The position numbers and the translations under genes are program-made. From assembly GCF_024347195.1 (NCBI RefSeq), contig NZ_AP025281.1, forward strand, positions 682,001-746,000: a DNA stretch of 64,000 nt, read 5' to 3'. Under the pieces are notes generated by a model, which was not told the origin of the DNA, did no database searches, and saw nothing but the letters and a program-made list of their open reading frames with translations. Numbering within the stretch: the first letter of the stretch is position 1; every line of letters starts with the position of its first letter. This document shows, piece after piece, positions 18,780-27,301 of this stretch. Origin of the DNA: Aliamphritea hakodatensis. Lineage in GTDB: Bacteria > Pseudomonadota > Gammaproteobacteria > Pseudomonadales > Balneatricaceae.

Positions 18780-20168
18780 ATGGCGAAGCAGAAAACTGCG
18801 TATGTGTGTAATGAGTGTGGTGCGGATTACACCAAGTGGCAGGGGCAGTGTACTGCCTGTATGCAATGGAATACCCTGACGGAAATTCGCCTGAGCAGTG
18901 CCAAGCAGACCGGTTCCCGTGGTGCGCGTTTTGATAGCTATGCCGGCAGTACTGGATCCGGTGGGTTGCCGCATAATAAAGTCACCGATCTGGCGTCGGT
19001 GGATCTGGCAGAAATGCCGCGTTTCGGATCGGGCTCCGGTGAGCTTGACCGGGTATTAGGCGGTGGTCTTGTGCCCGGCTCTGCCATTCTGATTGGCGGT
19101 CACCCGGGAGCTGGTAAAAGTACCCTGCTGCTGCAAACCATGTGTTATCTGGCCCAGCAAATGCCGGCTTTGTATGTCACCGGCGAGGAGTCTTTACAGC
19201 AGGTAGCTTTGCGGGCCAACCGGCTGGGGATCAGCGCGCAGAATCTGAAAATGTTGTCTGAGACCAGCGTGGAAGAAATATGTGCAGTGGCAGAAACCCT
19301 GAAGCCGAAAGTGCTGGTGGTGGATTCCATTCAGGTGATGCACGTGGCGGATGTGACTTCTGCCCCGGGCAGTGTCTCGCAGGTGCGTGAAGCGGCGGCG
19401 TATCTGACCCGCTTTGCCAAGCAGACGGGCACGGTGCTGTTTCTGGTGGGGCATGTTACCAAGGATGGCAGCCTGGCCGGTCCGAAAGTCCTCGAACATA
19501 TGATTGACTGCTCTCTGCAACTTGAGGGTGACAGCGATGGCCGTTTCCGTACCCTGCGTAGCCATAAAAACCGCTTTGGCGCGGTGAATGAGCTGGGGGT
19601 GTTTGCCATGCTGGAAAACGGCCTGAAAGAAGTAAAGAATCCCAGTTCAATTTTCCTCAACAGGGGCGAGCAGCCCAGCCCGGGCAGTCTGGTGATGGTG
19701 GTGTGGGAAGGTACCCGGCCGTTGCTGGTGGAAGTGCAGGCGCTGGTGGATCAGACCCATATGAATAACCCCCGGCGGGTGGCTGTCGGTCTGGAACATA
19801 ACCGGCTGGCAATGTTGCTGGCGGTGCTGCATCGCCATGGCGGTTTGCAGACCGGCGATCAGGATGTTTTTGTTAACGTGGTGGGCGGGGTAAAAGTGCT
19901 GGAAACTTCAGCGGACCTGGCGCTGTTGCTGGCGGTTGTTTCCAGTTTCCGTGACCGGGTGTTACCGCAGGATCTGATCGTCTTCGGCGAAGTGGGGCTG
20001 TCGGGAGAGATACGTCCGGTCCCGAATGGTCAGGACCGGATTCGCGAAGCGGCCAAGCACGGTTTTACCCGGGCGATTGTGCCGAAGGCTAATGCCCCTA
20101 AGACGACGCCAAAGGGCATGAAGGTGATCGGTGTCAGTCGTTTATCAGAAGCATTGGATGCAATCTGA
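18780..20168 (+). CDS. radA: DNA repair protein RadA (Sms)
   Basis: RadA is a RecA-like ATPase with a Lon-like C-terminal domain that drives branch migration during recombination repair. The N-terminal four-cysteine zinc motif (C-x2-C...C-x2-C, residues about 10-28), Walker A GHPGAGKST near 103, the KNRFG motif near 262 and the C-terminal Lon-protease-like domain from about 330 are all present. The length of 462 residues is standard. The stop codon abuts the convergent PilZ gene stop with no gap. Confidence 0.96.
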   Translation: MAKQKTAYVCNECGADYTKWQGQCTACMQWNTLTEIRLSSAKQTGSRGARFDSYAGSTGSGGLPHNKVTDLASVDLAEMPRFGSGSGELDRVLGGGLVPGSAILIGGHPGAGKSTLLLQTMCYLAQQMPALYVTGEESLQQVALRANRLGISAQNLKMLSETSVEEICAVAETLKPKVLVVDSIQVMHVADVTSAPGSVSQVREAAAYLTRFAKQTGTVLFLVGHVTKDGSLAGPKVLEHMIDCSLQLEGDSDGRFRTLRSHKNRFGAVNELGVFAMLENGLKEVKNPSSIFLNRGEQPSPGSLVMVVWEGTRPLLVEVQALVDQTHMNNPRRVAVGLEHNRLAMLLAVLHRHGGLQTGDQDVFVNVVGGVKVLETSADLALLLAVVSSFRDRVLPQDLIVFGEVGLSGEIRPVPNGQDRIREAAKHGFTRAIVPKANAPKTTPKGMKVIGVSRLSEALDAI

Positions 20169-20531
20169 TTACGTCTCATCCATCAGGTGTTCCAGTTCCC
20201 GTTCCAGCAAGGTCTCATCACCCAGGTTGAGTTCGACCAGGCGGCGCAGGTGGGAAATGCTTTCAATGGTGATGTTATTGGTGTGGAAGCCCAGTTGCTT
20301 GCCCTCCTGATGCATCAGGGTGGAGGGCAGTTCCATCAGAATGTCATTGGCGGCCAGATGTATCTTCAGGGTTACCTGAGTGCCGAGTTCGATCGGCACG
20401 GGCTCGTCTACTTCAACCAGTGAACCTTTAAAAGACAGGTCCAGCAGATGGACTGGCCAGATATGCTCGTCATCAATGATTTCTGTCTGAGCATCGAATT
20501 TAATGCGTTTAAACCGGCGTCGTTCTTGCAC
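20169..20531 (-). CDS. PilZ-domain protein
   Basis: The protein has a single PilZ domain, the c-di-GMP receptor fold. The N-terminal arginine motif (ERRRFKR) and the later D-x-S-x-x-G motif (DLSFKG) needed for c-di-GMP binding are both present, so it probably binds the ligand. I place the start at GTG 20531, 8 nt after AGGAG; the GTG at 20540 would overlap that site. The product is 120 residues. Partner and output are unknown. It faces radA tail to tail with no intergenic base. Confidence 0.85.
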   Translation of the reverse strand: MQERRRFKRIKFDAQTEIIDDEHIWPVHLLDLSFKGSLVEVDEPVPIELGTQVTLKIHLAANDILMELPSTLMHQEGKQLGFHTNNITIESISHLRRLVELNLGDETLLERELEHLMDET

Positions 20532-20670
20532 GGGCTGCACTCCTGCTGTGGATCACTAATACTGCAGAAATAGTGACATTGGATAATAACTTGCCTACTT
20601 CGCTTAAGAGTACAACCTAACTTGGGTAATTTAAACCCTGTTAAAACACGGAAGATTTTTCTGCAGGCAT

Positions 20671-20699
20671 AAAAAAACCGGCTGAATCAGCCGGTTTTT
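20671..20699. terminator. Terminator after ettA, bidirectional
   Basis: The stem CCGGCTG/CAGCCGG extends through A5/T5 with an AAT loop. It lies 25 nt past the ettA stop on the minus strand and has a T-run in both directions. Confidence 0.85.
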
Positions 20700-20723
20700 C
20701 AGATAAGCGCTGGCGTTAAGTGC

Positions 20724-22382
20724 TTACGCCAGACGCTTGTACTTGATGCGCTCAGGCTGGTGGTCTTTACCGTGGCGGCGTTTGTAATCTTCAGCGTATT
20801 CGGTGTAGTTGCCTTCAAAGAATACAGCTTCAGAGTTGCCTTCGTAAGCCAGCATGTGCGTACATACACGGTCCAGGAACCAGCGGTCGTGGGAAATAAC
20901 AACGGCACAGCCCGGGAAGGCCAGCAGTGCTTCTTCCAGTGCCCGCAGGGTTTCAACATCCAGATCGTTGGTCGGTTCGTCAAGCAGCAGAACGTTGCCG
21001 CCTTCTTTCAGCAGCTTGGCCATGTGCAGGCGGTTACGCTCGCCGCCGGACAGGTCTTTGACGAATTTTTGCTGATCAGAGCCTTTGAAGTTGAAACGGC
21101 CACAGTAAGCACGGGATGAAGTGCTGTAGTTACCGACAGTAATGTTGTCCTGCCCGTCAGAGATTTCTTCCCAGACAGTTTTACTGCCATCCAGATCACG
21201 GTCCTGGTTCACGTATGCCAGCTGCACCGTCTCACCGATCTCAATGCTGCCGGAATCAGGCTGTTCTGCGCCGGTAATCAGTTTGAACAGGGTGGATTTA
21301 CCTGCACCGTTACCGCCGATAATGCCGACGATGGCACCCTGAGGAACGCTGAGGCTCAGGTTTTCAATCAGTACTTTGTCACCAAAGGCTTTGCTGACAT
21401 TGTTCAGGTCGATAACTTTCTCACCGAGGCGTGGCCCTGGCGGAATGTAGATTTCCTGAGTTTCGTTACGGGTCTGGAATTCGCGGGAGCTCATTTCTTC
21501 AAACTGACGCAGACGGGCTTTGGATTTAGCCTGACGGCCTTTCTGACCCTGGCGTACCCACTCCAGCTCGGAGTTGATCGCTTTCTGGTGCGCAGCTTCC
21601 TGCTTGGCTTCCATCTGCAGGCGGTTGTCTTTCTGTTCCAGCCATGAAGAGTAATTACCTTCGTACGGGATGCCATGGCCGCGGTCCAGTTCCAGAATCC
21701 AGCCGGCAGCGTTGTCCAGGAAGTAACGGTCGTGGGTGATTGCTACCACGGTACCCGGGTATTCCTGCAGGAAGCGTTCGATCCAGGCAATGGATTCTGC
21801 ATCCAGGTGGTTGGTCGGCTCGTCCAGCAGCAGCATGTCCGGCTTGTCCAGTAACAGGCGGCACAGGGCAACACGGCGCCGCTCACCACCGGACAGGTGC
21901 TCTACGCGGGCATCCCAGGGGGGCAGACGCAGTGCTTCAGCAGCCACTTCAAGGGTGCGTTCCAGATTATGGCCGTCTTTGGCGGCAATCAGGTTTTCGA
22001 ATTCGGCCTGGCGTTTCGCCAGCTCATCAAAGTCCGCATCAGGTTCTGCATAGGCTGCATACACTTCATCCAGGCCGGACAGAGCATCTTTAACATCGGA
22101 AACCGCTTCTTCAACAATTTCCCGTACGCTCTTGGTGTTGTCCAGCTCAGGTTCCTGTGGCAGGTAGCCAACGTTCAGGTCTGGCATCGGGCGTGCTTCG
22201 CCCAGGTAGTCTTTATCGATACCTGCCATGATCCGTAACAGGGAGGATTTACCTGAACCGTTCAGGCCCAGTACGCCGATTTTGGCTCCCGGGAAGAAAG
22301 ACAGGGAGATATCTTTAAGAATTTCACGTTTGGGTGGGACAACTTTGCCCACCCGGTTCATGGTGTATACGAACTGGGCCAT
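20724..22382 (-). CDS. ettA: Energy-dependent translational throttle EttA (ABC-F)
   Basis: EttA is an ABC-F ATPase that binds the ribosomal E site and gates entry into elongation according to ATP/ADP ratio. Two nucleotide-binding domains are present with Walker A GLNGSGKS and GGNGAGKS and signatures LSGGERRR and LSGGERNR, separated by the P-site tRNA interaction linker (about residues 240-310). I start at ATG 22382 (MAQFVYTMNRVGK), giving 552 residues as in E. coli; the frame is open 108 nt further upstream without family support. It is monocistronic and divergent from nrdR. Confidence 0.95.
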   Translation of the reverse strand: MAQFVYTMNRVGKVVPPKREILKDISLSFFPGAKIGVLGLNGSGKSSLLRIMAGIDKDYLGEARPMPDLNVGYLPQEPELDNTKSVREIVEEAVSDVKDALSGLDEVYAAYAEPDADFDELAKRQAEFENLIAAKDGHNLERTLEVAAEALRLPPWDARVEHLSGGERRRVALCRLLLDKPDMLLLDEPTNHLDAESIAWIERFLQEYPGTVVAITHDRYFLDNAAGWILELDRGHGIPYEGNYSSWLEQKDNRLQMEAKQEAAHQKAINSELEWVRQGQKGRQAKSKARLRQFEEMSSREFQTRNETQEIYIPPGPRLGEKVIDLNNVSKAFGDKVLIENLSLSVPQGAIVGIIGGNGAGKSTLFKLITGAEQPDSGSIEIGETVQLAYVNQDRDLDGSKTVWEEISDGQDNITVGNYSTSSRAYCGRFNFKGSDQQKFVKDLSGGERNRLHMAKLLKEGGNVLLLDEPTNDLDVETLRALEEALLAFPGCAVVISHDRWFLDRVCTHMLAYEGNSEAVFFEGNYTEYAEDYKRRHGKDHQPERIKYKRLA

Positions 22383-22724
22383 TACAGAACCTGTATGCTG
22401 GATGTAAGGGATTCTGCCGGTCAGTAGGGAAGTCGGCAGCCTGAAATTTGCTGCATATTTTAGCTTCAGGCTGACGGTAAAGCTAGGCACAGAGCCAGGC
22501 TTTGCCGATGCGAGCAGAGGGAAACTGATAAATTATCAAAATGACCGAATTTCTCTGCTGCAGCGCCTGCTATTACGGCTAAACTTCGCGTATAATGTCT
22601 GCCTTTTTTGTATCTGCGTAAGGCTTATCCGCCGGCGCTGATGTTCTATCTGACTGCGGCGGCTGAAATGGCCACCGCAATGGCCGTTCAAAAGACGGCC
22701 CTGACGCTCTTTGAGGTTGGTTCT
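22383..22724. other. Divergent intergenic region between ettA and nrdR
   Basis: These 342 bp contain no gene. A TATAAT hexamer at 22591-22596 faces nrdR without a clear -35. The leader after it has a small hairpin (GGCCGT 22682-22687 with ACGGCC 22695-22700). I looked for an FMN riboswitch because riboflavin genes follow and found no RFN-element consensus. Confidence 0.5.
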
Positions 22725-23198
22725 ATGCATTGTCCGTTCTGTGGTGACCATGAAACCAAGGTGGTCGACTCCCGTCTGGTGGCTGAAGGCCAGCAGGTGC
22801 GTCGTCGCCGGGAATGTATGAGCTGTCACGAGCGTTACACCACCTACGAAACGGCTGAACTGTTAATGCCTAAGGTCATTAAGGCCGACGGTTCACGCCA
22901 GCCGTTTGATGAAGATAAGCTGCGCGGCGGTATCCAGCGGGCGCTGGAAAAGCGGCCGGTCAGCGTTGAAGATATTGAATCCTGCATCAGCCGAATTAAA
23001 CACCGTTTACGGGCGACCGGAGAGCGGGAGCTGGTATCACGTATGTTTGGTGAAGAAGTCATGCGCGAGTTACGTAAGCTGGATGAAGTGGCTTATGTAC
23101 GTTTTGCTTCTGTGTATCGCAGTTTCCAGGACATAAACGAGTTTAAGAAAGAGATTGAGCGTTTGTCTGAAGCGAAGGACAGCGCGGATGTCGATTAA
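22725..23198 (+). CDS. nrdR: Transcriptional repressor NrdR
   Basis: NrdR is the zinc-ribbon/ATP-cone repressor of ribonucleotide reductase genes, sensing dATP/ATP. The zinc ligands are C3 and C6 at the N-terminus and C31/C34 (CMSC), followed by the ATP-cone from about residue 49. I start at ATG 22725, whose MHCPFC N-terminus is invariant in the family; the frame is open upstream but that segment is not conserved. The length is 157 residues. Its 3' end overlaps ribD by 11 nt, the usual gammaproteobacterial arrangement. Confidence 0.96.
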   Translation: MHCPFCGDHETKVVDSRLVAEGQQVRRRRECMSCHERYTTYETAELLMPKVIKADGSRQPFDEDKLRGGIQRALEKRPVSVEDIESCISRIKHRLRATGERELVSRMFGEEVMRELRKLDEVAYVRFASVYRSFQDINEFKKEIERLSEAKDSADVD

Positions 23199-24363
23199 GA
23201 CTCAAAGCTGGTCTGCGGATGATCACCGTTATATGGCGCGGGCAGTTGAACTGGCAGCGTGTGGCCTGTACACCACGGAGCCCAATCCGCGGGTGGGATG
23301 TGTGCTGGTCCGCGACGGTGTGGTGATCGGCGAAGGCTTCCACCGGATCGCCGGTGAAGGCCATGCGGAAGTGAATGCATTGCAGGCGATGACTGATGCC
23401 GGCGAAACAGCGGCAGGTGCAACCGCCTATGTCACGCTTGAACCGTGCAGCCATTTTGGCAAGACACCTCCCTGTGCTGAAGCTTTGGTGAAAGCCGGCG
23501 TGACGGACGTGGTAATCGGTATGGTTGATCCTAACCCGCAGGTGTCAGGGCGGGGGATTAAACGTCTGGAAGATGCCGGAATCCGGGTGCGCAGTGGTTT
23601 ACTGAATGCTGCAGCAGAGAGTCTGAATCCCGGGTTCAACAGCCGGATGCGTGTGCAGCGTCCGTTTGTGCGGCTTAAGCTGGCAGCCAGCCTTGATGGC
23701 CGTACCGCAATGGCCAGTGGTGAAAGCCAGTGGATAACTGGCCCTCAGGCGAGGCAGGATGTTCAGCGACTGCGTGCCCGTAGCTCAGCGATCATTACCG
23801 GGATAGGTTCAATTCTGCTGGACGATTCGTCTCTGACCGTGCGGGCTGAACAGCTGGGATTACCGGATGCTGAGCTGATTTGCCGGCGTCAGCCTTTACG
23901 GGTGGTGCTGGACAGTCAGGGGCGTATACCTGCAAACGCGAAGGTTTTACGTCAGCCGGGAAAAACGCTGCTTATCAGCCAGGCAGAATGTCCGGCGTTT
24001 TTCAGCCAGCTGGCGTCGTCTCAGGACACATCCACTGAGCTGGAGTGGTTACAATTAGCCGGCACAGAAGCAGGTCTTGACCTGCTGGCCGTTTTAGAAG
24101 AACTGGCGAAACGTCAGTGTAATGAAGTACTGGTTGAAACCGGCGCAACACTGGCAGGCAGTTTTGTCCGGCAGGGGCTGGTGGATGAAGTGGTGTTGTA
24201 CCAGGCGATGACATTGCTGGGCAGTGAAGCCCGCAGTCTGGTTGAGTTACCGTTGCAGAAAATGCAGCAGCAGCGACGCTTAACACTGACCGACAGCAGG
24301 GTTCTGGGAGATGATATCCGGTTAACATTGGTGCCGGTTAATCATTCTGATACTGCTGGCTGA
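23188..24363 (+). CDS. ribD: Bifunctional riboflavin biosynthesis deaminase/reductase RibD
   Basis: RibD deaminates the pyrimidine from GTP cyclohydrolase II and then reduces its ribosyl side chain. The N-terminal cytidine-deaminase-like domain has the zinc signature HAEVNAL with PCSHFGKTPPC (residues about 54-92), and the reductase domain spans about 155-385. ATG 23188 is inside nrdR, giving an 11-nt overlap and 391 residues. It is the first riboflavin gene of the nrdR-ribD-ribE-ribBA-ribH-nusB-thiL-pgpA run. Confidence 0.95.
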   Translation: MSIKTQSWSADDHRYMARAVELAACGLYTTEPNPRVGCVLVRDGVVIGEGFHRIAGEGHAEVNALQAMTDAGETAAGATAYVTLEPCSHFGKTPPCAEALVKAGVTDVVIGMVDPNPQVSGRGIKRLEDAGIRVRSGLLNAAAESLNPGFNSRMRVQRPFVRLKLAASLDGRTAMASGESQWITGPQARQDVQRLRARSSAIITGIGSILLDDSSLTVRAEQLGLPDAELICRRQPLRVVLDSQGRIPANAKVLRQPGKTLLISQAECPAFFSQLASSQDTSTELEWLQLAGTEAGLDLLAVLEELAKRQCNEVLVETGATLAGSFVRQGLVDEVVLYQAMTLLGSEARSLVELPLQKMQQQRRLTLTDSRVLGDDIRLTLVPVNHSDTAG

Positions 24364-24414
24364 ACCGAGATAACAGGCTGCTAATGGGCAGCACAAAGGA
24401 ATTTAATAAGACAT

Positions 24415-25074
24415 ATGTTTACGGGAATCATCGAAGCGCTGGGAAGTATTGCCGCCACGGAGCAGGTGCAGGGTGATCTGCGGCTGTATATCCGCACCGG
24501 CTCGCTGGATCTCAGTGATGTGGCGCTGGGGGACAGTATTGCCGTGAACGGCGTCTGTCTGACGGCCGTAGAGTTACCCGGTGACGGTTTCTGGGCGGAT
24601 GTGTCCCGGGAAACCCTGGCACATACCCGTTTTCCTGACTTAAAACCCGGCGAGCAGGTAAACCTTGAAAAGGCTATGCAGCCAAGCGGCCGGCTGGGCG
24701 GTCATATCGTGACGGGGCATGTGGATGGCCTTGGTAAGGTAAAGAGCCGTCAGGAAGATGCCCGTTCGATCCGTTTTGAGATTGAAGCCCCTGCCGATAT
24801 CAGCCGTTATATCGCGGCGAAAGGGTCGATTACAGTTGACGGAACCAGCCTGACTGTCACCGCGGTGGAAGGCAACAGTTTTCAGCTGAACATTGTGCCG
24901 CATACGGCACAGGAAACAATTCTGGCGGGGTATCAGGCCGGGCGTCTGGTGCATCTGGAAGTGGATATTATTGCCCGGTATATGGAGCGTCTGCTGAACC
25001 GCACCGCCGAACAAACTGAAACGTCAGGTGTCAGCATGAGCACTCTGGCAGCGGCCGGTTATCTGAACCGGTAA
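24415..25074 (+). CDS. ribE: Riboflavin synthase alpha chain (RibE/RibC)
   Basis: This enzyme dismutates two lumazine molecules into riboflavin and the pyrimidine precursor. It consists of two homologous lumazine-binding beta barrels (about residues 1-95 and 96-200), each with the conserved internal sequence (SIAVNGVCLTAV in the first and SITVDGTSLTVT in the second). The N-terminal MFTGIIE is typical. The length is 219 residues. It is 51 nt after ribD, in the same direction. Confidence 0.95.
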   Translation: MFTGIIEALGSIAATEQVQGDLRLYIRTGSLDLSDVALGDSIAVNGVCLTAVELPGDGFWADVSRETLAHTRFPDLKPGEQVNLEKAMQPSGRLGGHIVTGHVDGLGKVKSRQEDARSIRFEIEAPADISRYIAAKGSITVDGTSLTVTAVEGNSFQLNIVPHTAQETILAGYQAGRLVHLEVDIIARYMERLLNRTAEQTETSGVSMSTLAAAGYLNR

Positions 25075-25140
25075 TACATTTCGCTATGCTGCTGTTAACC
25101 GGCAGGGTGGCATCAATATTTGAACTGAGGTTTTGGATCG

Positions 25141-26259
25141 ATGAATCTGAACACACCTGAAGAACTGATTGAAGATATTCGCCAGGGTAAAATGGTTATC
25201 CTGATGGATGACGAAGACCGTGAGAATGAAGGCGATCTGGTGATTGCCGCGGAAATGGTACGTCCTGAAGACATTAACTTCATGGCGACCCATGCCCGTG
25301 GTCTGATCTGTCTGACGCTGACCCGTAAGCACTGTGAACAGCTGAAACTGCCGTTGATGGTACAGAGCAACGGTGCACAGTTCTCGACCAACTTTACCCT
25401 GTCTATTGAAGCCGCGGAAGGTGTGACAACGGGTATTTCAGCTGCCGACCGCGCACACACAGTACGGACTGCAGTGCGTCATAATGTGAAGGCGGAAGAC
25501 ATTGTACAACCGGGACACATTTTCCCGCTGATGGCTCAGCCTGGTGGCGTTCTGAGCCGTGCAGGTCATACTGAAGCCGGTTGTGATCTGGCGCGTCTGG
25601 CTGGCTGTACGCCGGCAGCGGCAATTGTTGAAATCATGAATGATGACGGCACCATGGCCCGCCGTCCGGATCTTGAAGTATTCGCTGAAAAGCATGATCT
25701 GAAGATCGGTACCATTGCAGACCTGATCCATTACCGGGCAACCAACGAACATACCGTTGTCCGGGAAAGTGAGAGCGTTCTGCCAACCGAATTTGGCGAT
25801 TTTACTTGCTTTACATTCCAGGATGAAATTCAGAACTGTACTCATCTGGCGCTGACGCTGGGTGACATTTCAGCGGATGAGCCTACGCCTGTCCGGGTAC
25901 ACAGCCGCACTGAGGTGTTGCGTGATGTGGTCGGTGCCAGCCAGGGTGAAGAGCTGAAGTGGACCATGCGCCGCGCACTGGAAAAAGTGGCTGAAGAAGG
26001 TAAGGGCGTTGTGCTGTTACTGGATACAGCTGAGCGGATTGATCTGGGTGACGCCCTGAATCAGATGCTGAATAAAGATAAAAAGATCCGTCCGGCGAAC
26101 GTCAGTGCGTCCGGTTCGTATCTGACGGTGGGAACCGGCTCGCAGATCCTGCGGGATCTGGGTGTGGGCAAAATGCGCCTGCTGAGCTCGCCAATGAAAT
26201 TTAATGCAATTTCCGGTTTTGATCTGGAAATTGTTGAATACATTACCTGTGAAGAATAA
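25141..26259 (+). CDS. ribBA: RibBA-type protein: DHBP synthase with degenerate GTP cyclohydrolase II domain
   Basis: The N-terminal half (about residues 1-205) is 3,4-dihydroxy-2-butanone-4-phosphate synthase with its acidic metal loop (DDEDRENEGD, residues 23-32) and the THARG and AGHTEAG signatures. The C-terminal half is homologous to GTP cyclohydrolase II, but the zinc-binding cysteines (C-x10-C-x-C in active enzymes) are missing: where HSECLTG...CDC is expected it has VHSRTEVLRD. I therefore expect only the RibB activity. An intact stand-alone ribA lies at about 32 kb. The length is 372 residues. Confidence 0.93.
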   Translation: MNLNTPEELIEDIRQGKMVILMDDEDRENEGDLVIAAEMVRPEDINFMATHARGLICLTLTRKHCEQLKLPLMVQSNGAQFSTNFTLSIEAAEGVTTGISAADRAHTVRTAVRHNVKAEDIVQPGHIFPLMAQPGGVLSRAGHTEAGCDLARLAGCTPAAAIVEIMNDDGTMARRPDLEVFAEKHDLKIGTIADLIHYRATNEHTVVRESESVLPTEFGDFTCFTFQDEIQNCTHLALTLGDISADEPTPVRVHSRTEVLRDVVGASQGEELKWTMRRALEKVAEEGKGVVLLLDTAERIDLGDALNQMLNKDKKIRPANVSASGSYLTVGTGSQILRDLGVGKMRLLSSPMKFNAISGFDLEIVEYITCEE

Positions 26260-26264
26260 TGCGG

Positions 26265-26287
26265 TTATGGCTGCCGGGCAGCCATAA
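26265..26287 (+). other. Hairpin between ribBA and ribH
   Basis: TTATGGCTG and CAGCCATAA form a 9-bp stem around CCGGG, with no T-run after it. It could be an mRNA processing or stability element inside the operon. Confidence 0.45.
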
Positions 26288-26323
26288 GCGCTGATGAATA
26301 ATTGACGATAGGATTAAGAGAAA

Positions 26324-26797
26324 ATGTCAGTACAGTATGTGGAAGGTGATTTCCTGACCGGTGGCGGTAACTACAGCATCGTGGTTGGCCGTTTTAACAG
26401 CTTTGTTGTTGAAAGCCTGCTGGAAGGTGCAATTGATACGCTGAAGCGTCACGGTGTTGAAGAAAGCAACATTCGTGTTATCCGCGTGCCGGGTGCCTTT
26501 GAAATTCCTCTGGCGGTACAGAAAGTGGCTGCACAGAAGAAAGATGATGCAATCATCGCACTGGGTGCGGTTATCCGCGGTGGTACGCCGCACTTTGAAT
26601 ATGTGTCCGGTGAGAGCTCAAAGGGCGTTGCACAGGTGTCTCTGGACTACAGTGTTCCGGTTGCGAACGGCATCCTGACAGTAAACTCCATTGAACAGGC
26701 AATTGAACGTTCCGGTACCAAAGCCGGTAACAAAGGTGCAGAAGCTGCGCTGTCTGCACTGGAAATGGTTAGCTTGCTGCGCCAGCTTGAAGGGTAA
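26324..26797 (+). CDS. ribH: 6,7-dimethyl-8-ribityllumazine synthase RibH
   Basis: RibH condenses the ribityl-pyrimidine with dihydroxybutanone phosphate to lumazine and forms icosahedral or smaller shells. Conserved stretches are VVGRFNSFVV near residue 22, the VPGAFEIP loop near 57, and the IRGGTPHFEYV segment near 85 with the catalytic His. The length is 157 residues. ATG 26324 follows AGGATTAAGAGA. Confidence 0.95.
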   Translation: MSVQYVEGDFLTGGGNYSIVVGRFNSFVVESLLEGAIDTLKRHGVEESNIRVIRVPGAFEIPLAVQKVAAQKKDDAIIALGAVIRGGTPHFEYVSGESSKGVAQVSLDYSVPVANGILTVNSIEQAIERSGTKAGNKGAEAALSALEMVSLLRQLEG

Positions 26798-26802
26798 GTG
26801 AG

Positions 26803-27288
26803 ATGAGCGATAATCCTACGCCAAAGAAGACTAAGAAGCCGTCGCTGACCGAAAAGCGTCGCGCCGCGCGGAGCTTCGCGTTACAGGCGTTGTACCAGTG
26901 GCACATGTCCGGTAACTCGGTTACCGACATCGAGCTGCAATTCCGCATTGATAACGATATGTCCGGTGCGGACATCCCGTTATTCAGTGAGTTGCTGCAC
27001 GGCGTGCCTGCGCATGCCGGTGATCTGGATGCTTCTTTCGAACCGTTTCTGGACCGTGCCGTGACGGATCTGGATCCGATTGAACTGGCTGTTCTGCGTA
27101 TCGGTAGCTTTGAGCTGTCACACCGGATTGTTGTGCCTTATAAGGTTGTTATCAACGAAAGTGTTGAGCTGGCTAAAACCTTTGGTGCCACCGAAAGCCA
27201 CCGTTATGTAAACGGTATTCTGGACAAGCTGGCCGCGCGGGTGCGTATGACCGAGATCAACGCCAAGCGTGACGCTAAAAAGTCCTGA
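26803..27288 (+). CDS. nusB: Transcription antitermination factor NusB
   Basis: NusB binds boxA RNA with NusE (S10) in rRNA antitermination. It is a 161-residue all-helical protein with the family features RSFALQALYQW near residue 24, FSELLHGV near 65, and ILRIGSFEL-like and NESVELAK near 100-120. It starts 5 nt after ribH, and the ribH-nusB coupling is nearly universal in this group. Confidence 0.95.
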   Translation: MSDNPTPKKTKKPSLTEKRRAARSFALQALYQWHMSGNSVTDIELQFRIDNDMSGADIPLFSELLHGVPAHAGDLDASFEPFLDRAVTDLDPIELAVLRIGSFELSHRIVVPYKVVINESVELAKTFGATESHRYVNGILDKLAARVRMTEINAKRDAKKS

Positions 27289-27301
27289 TCAGGAGTGTTT
27301 C

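Noticed and set aside
22597..22724. Possible FMN riboswitch upstream of nrdR-ribD
   Set aside because: The conserved GGGGTGAAATTCCCC-type core of the RFN element is absent; only a short unrelated hairpin is visible.
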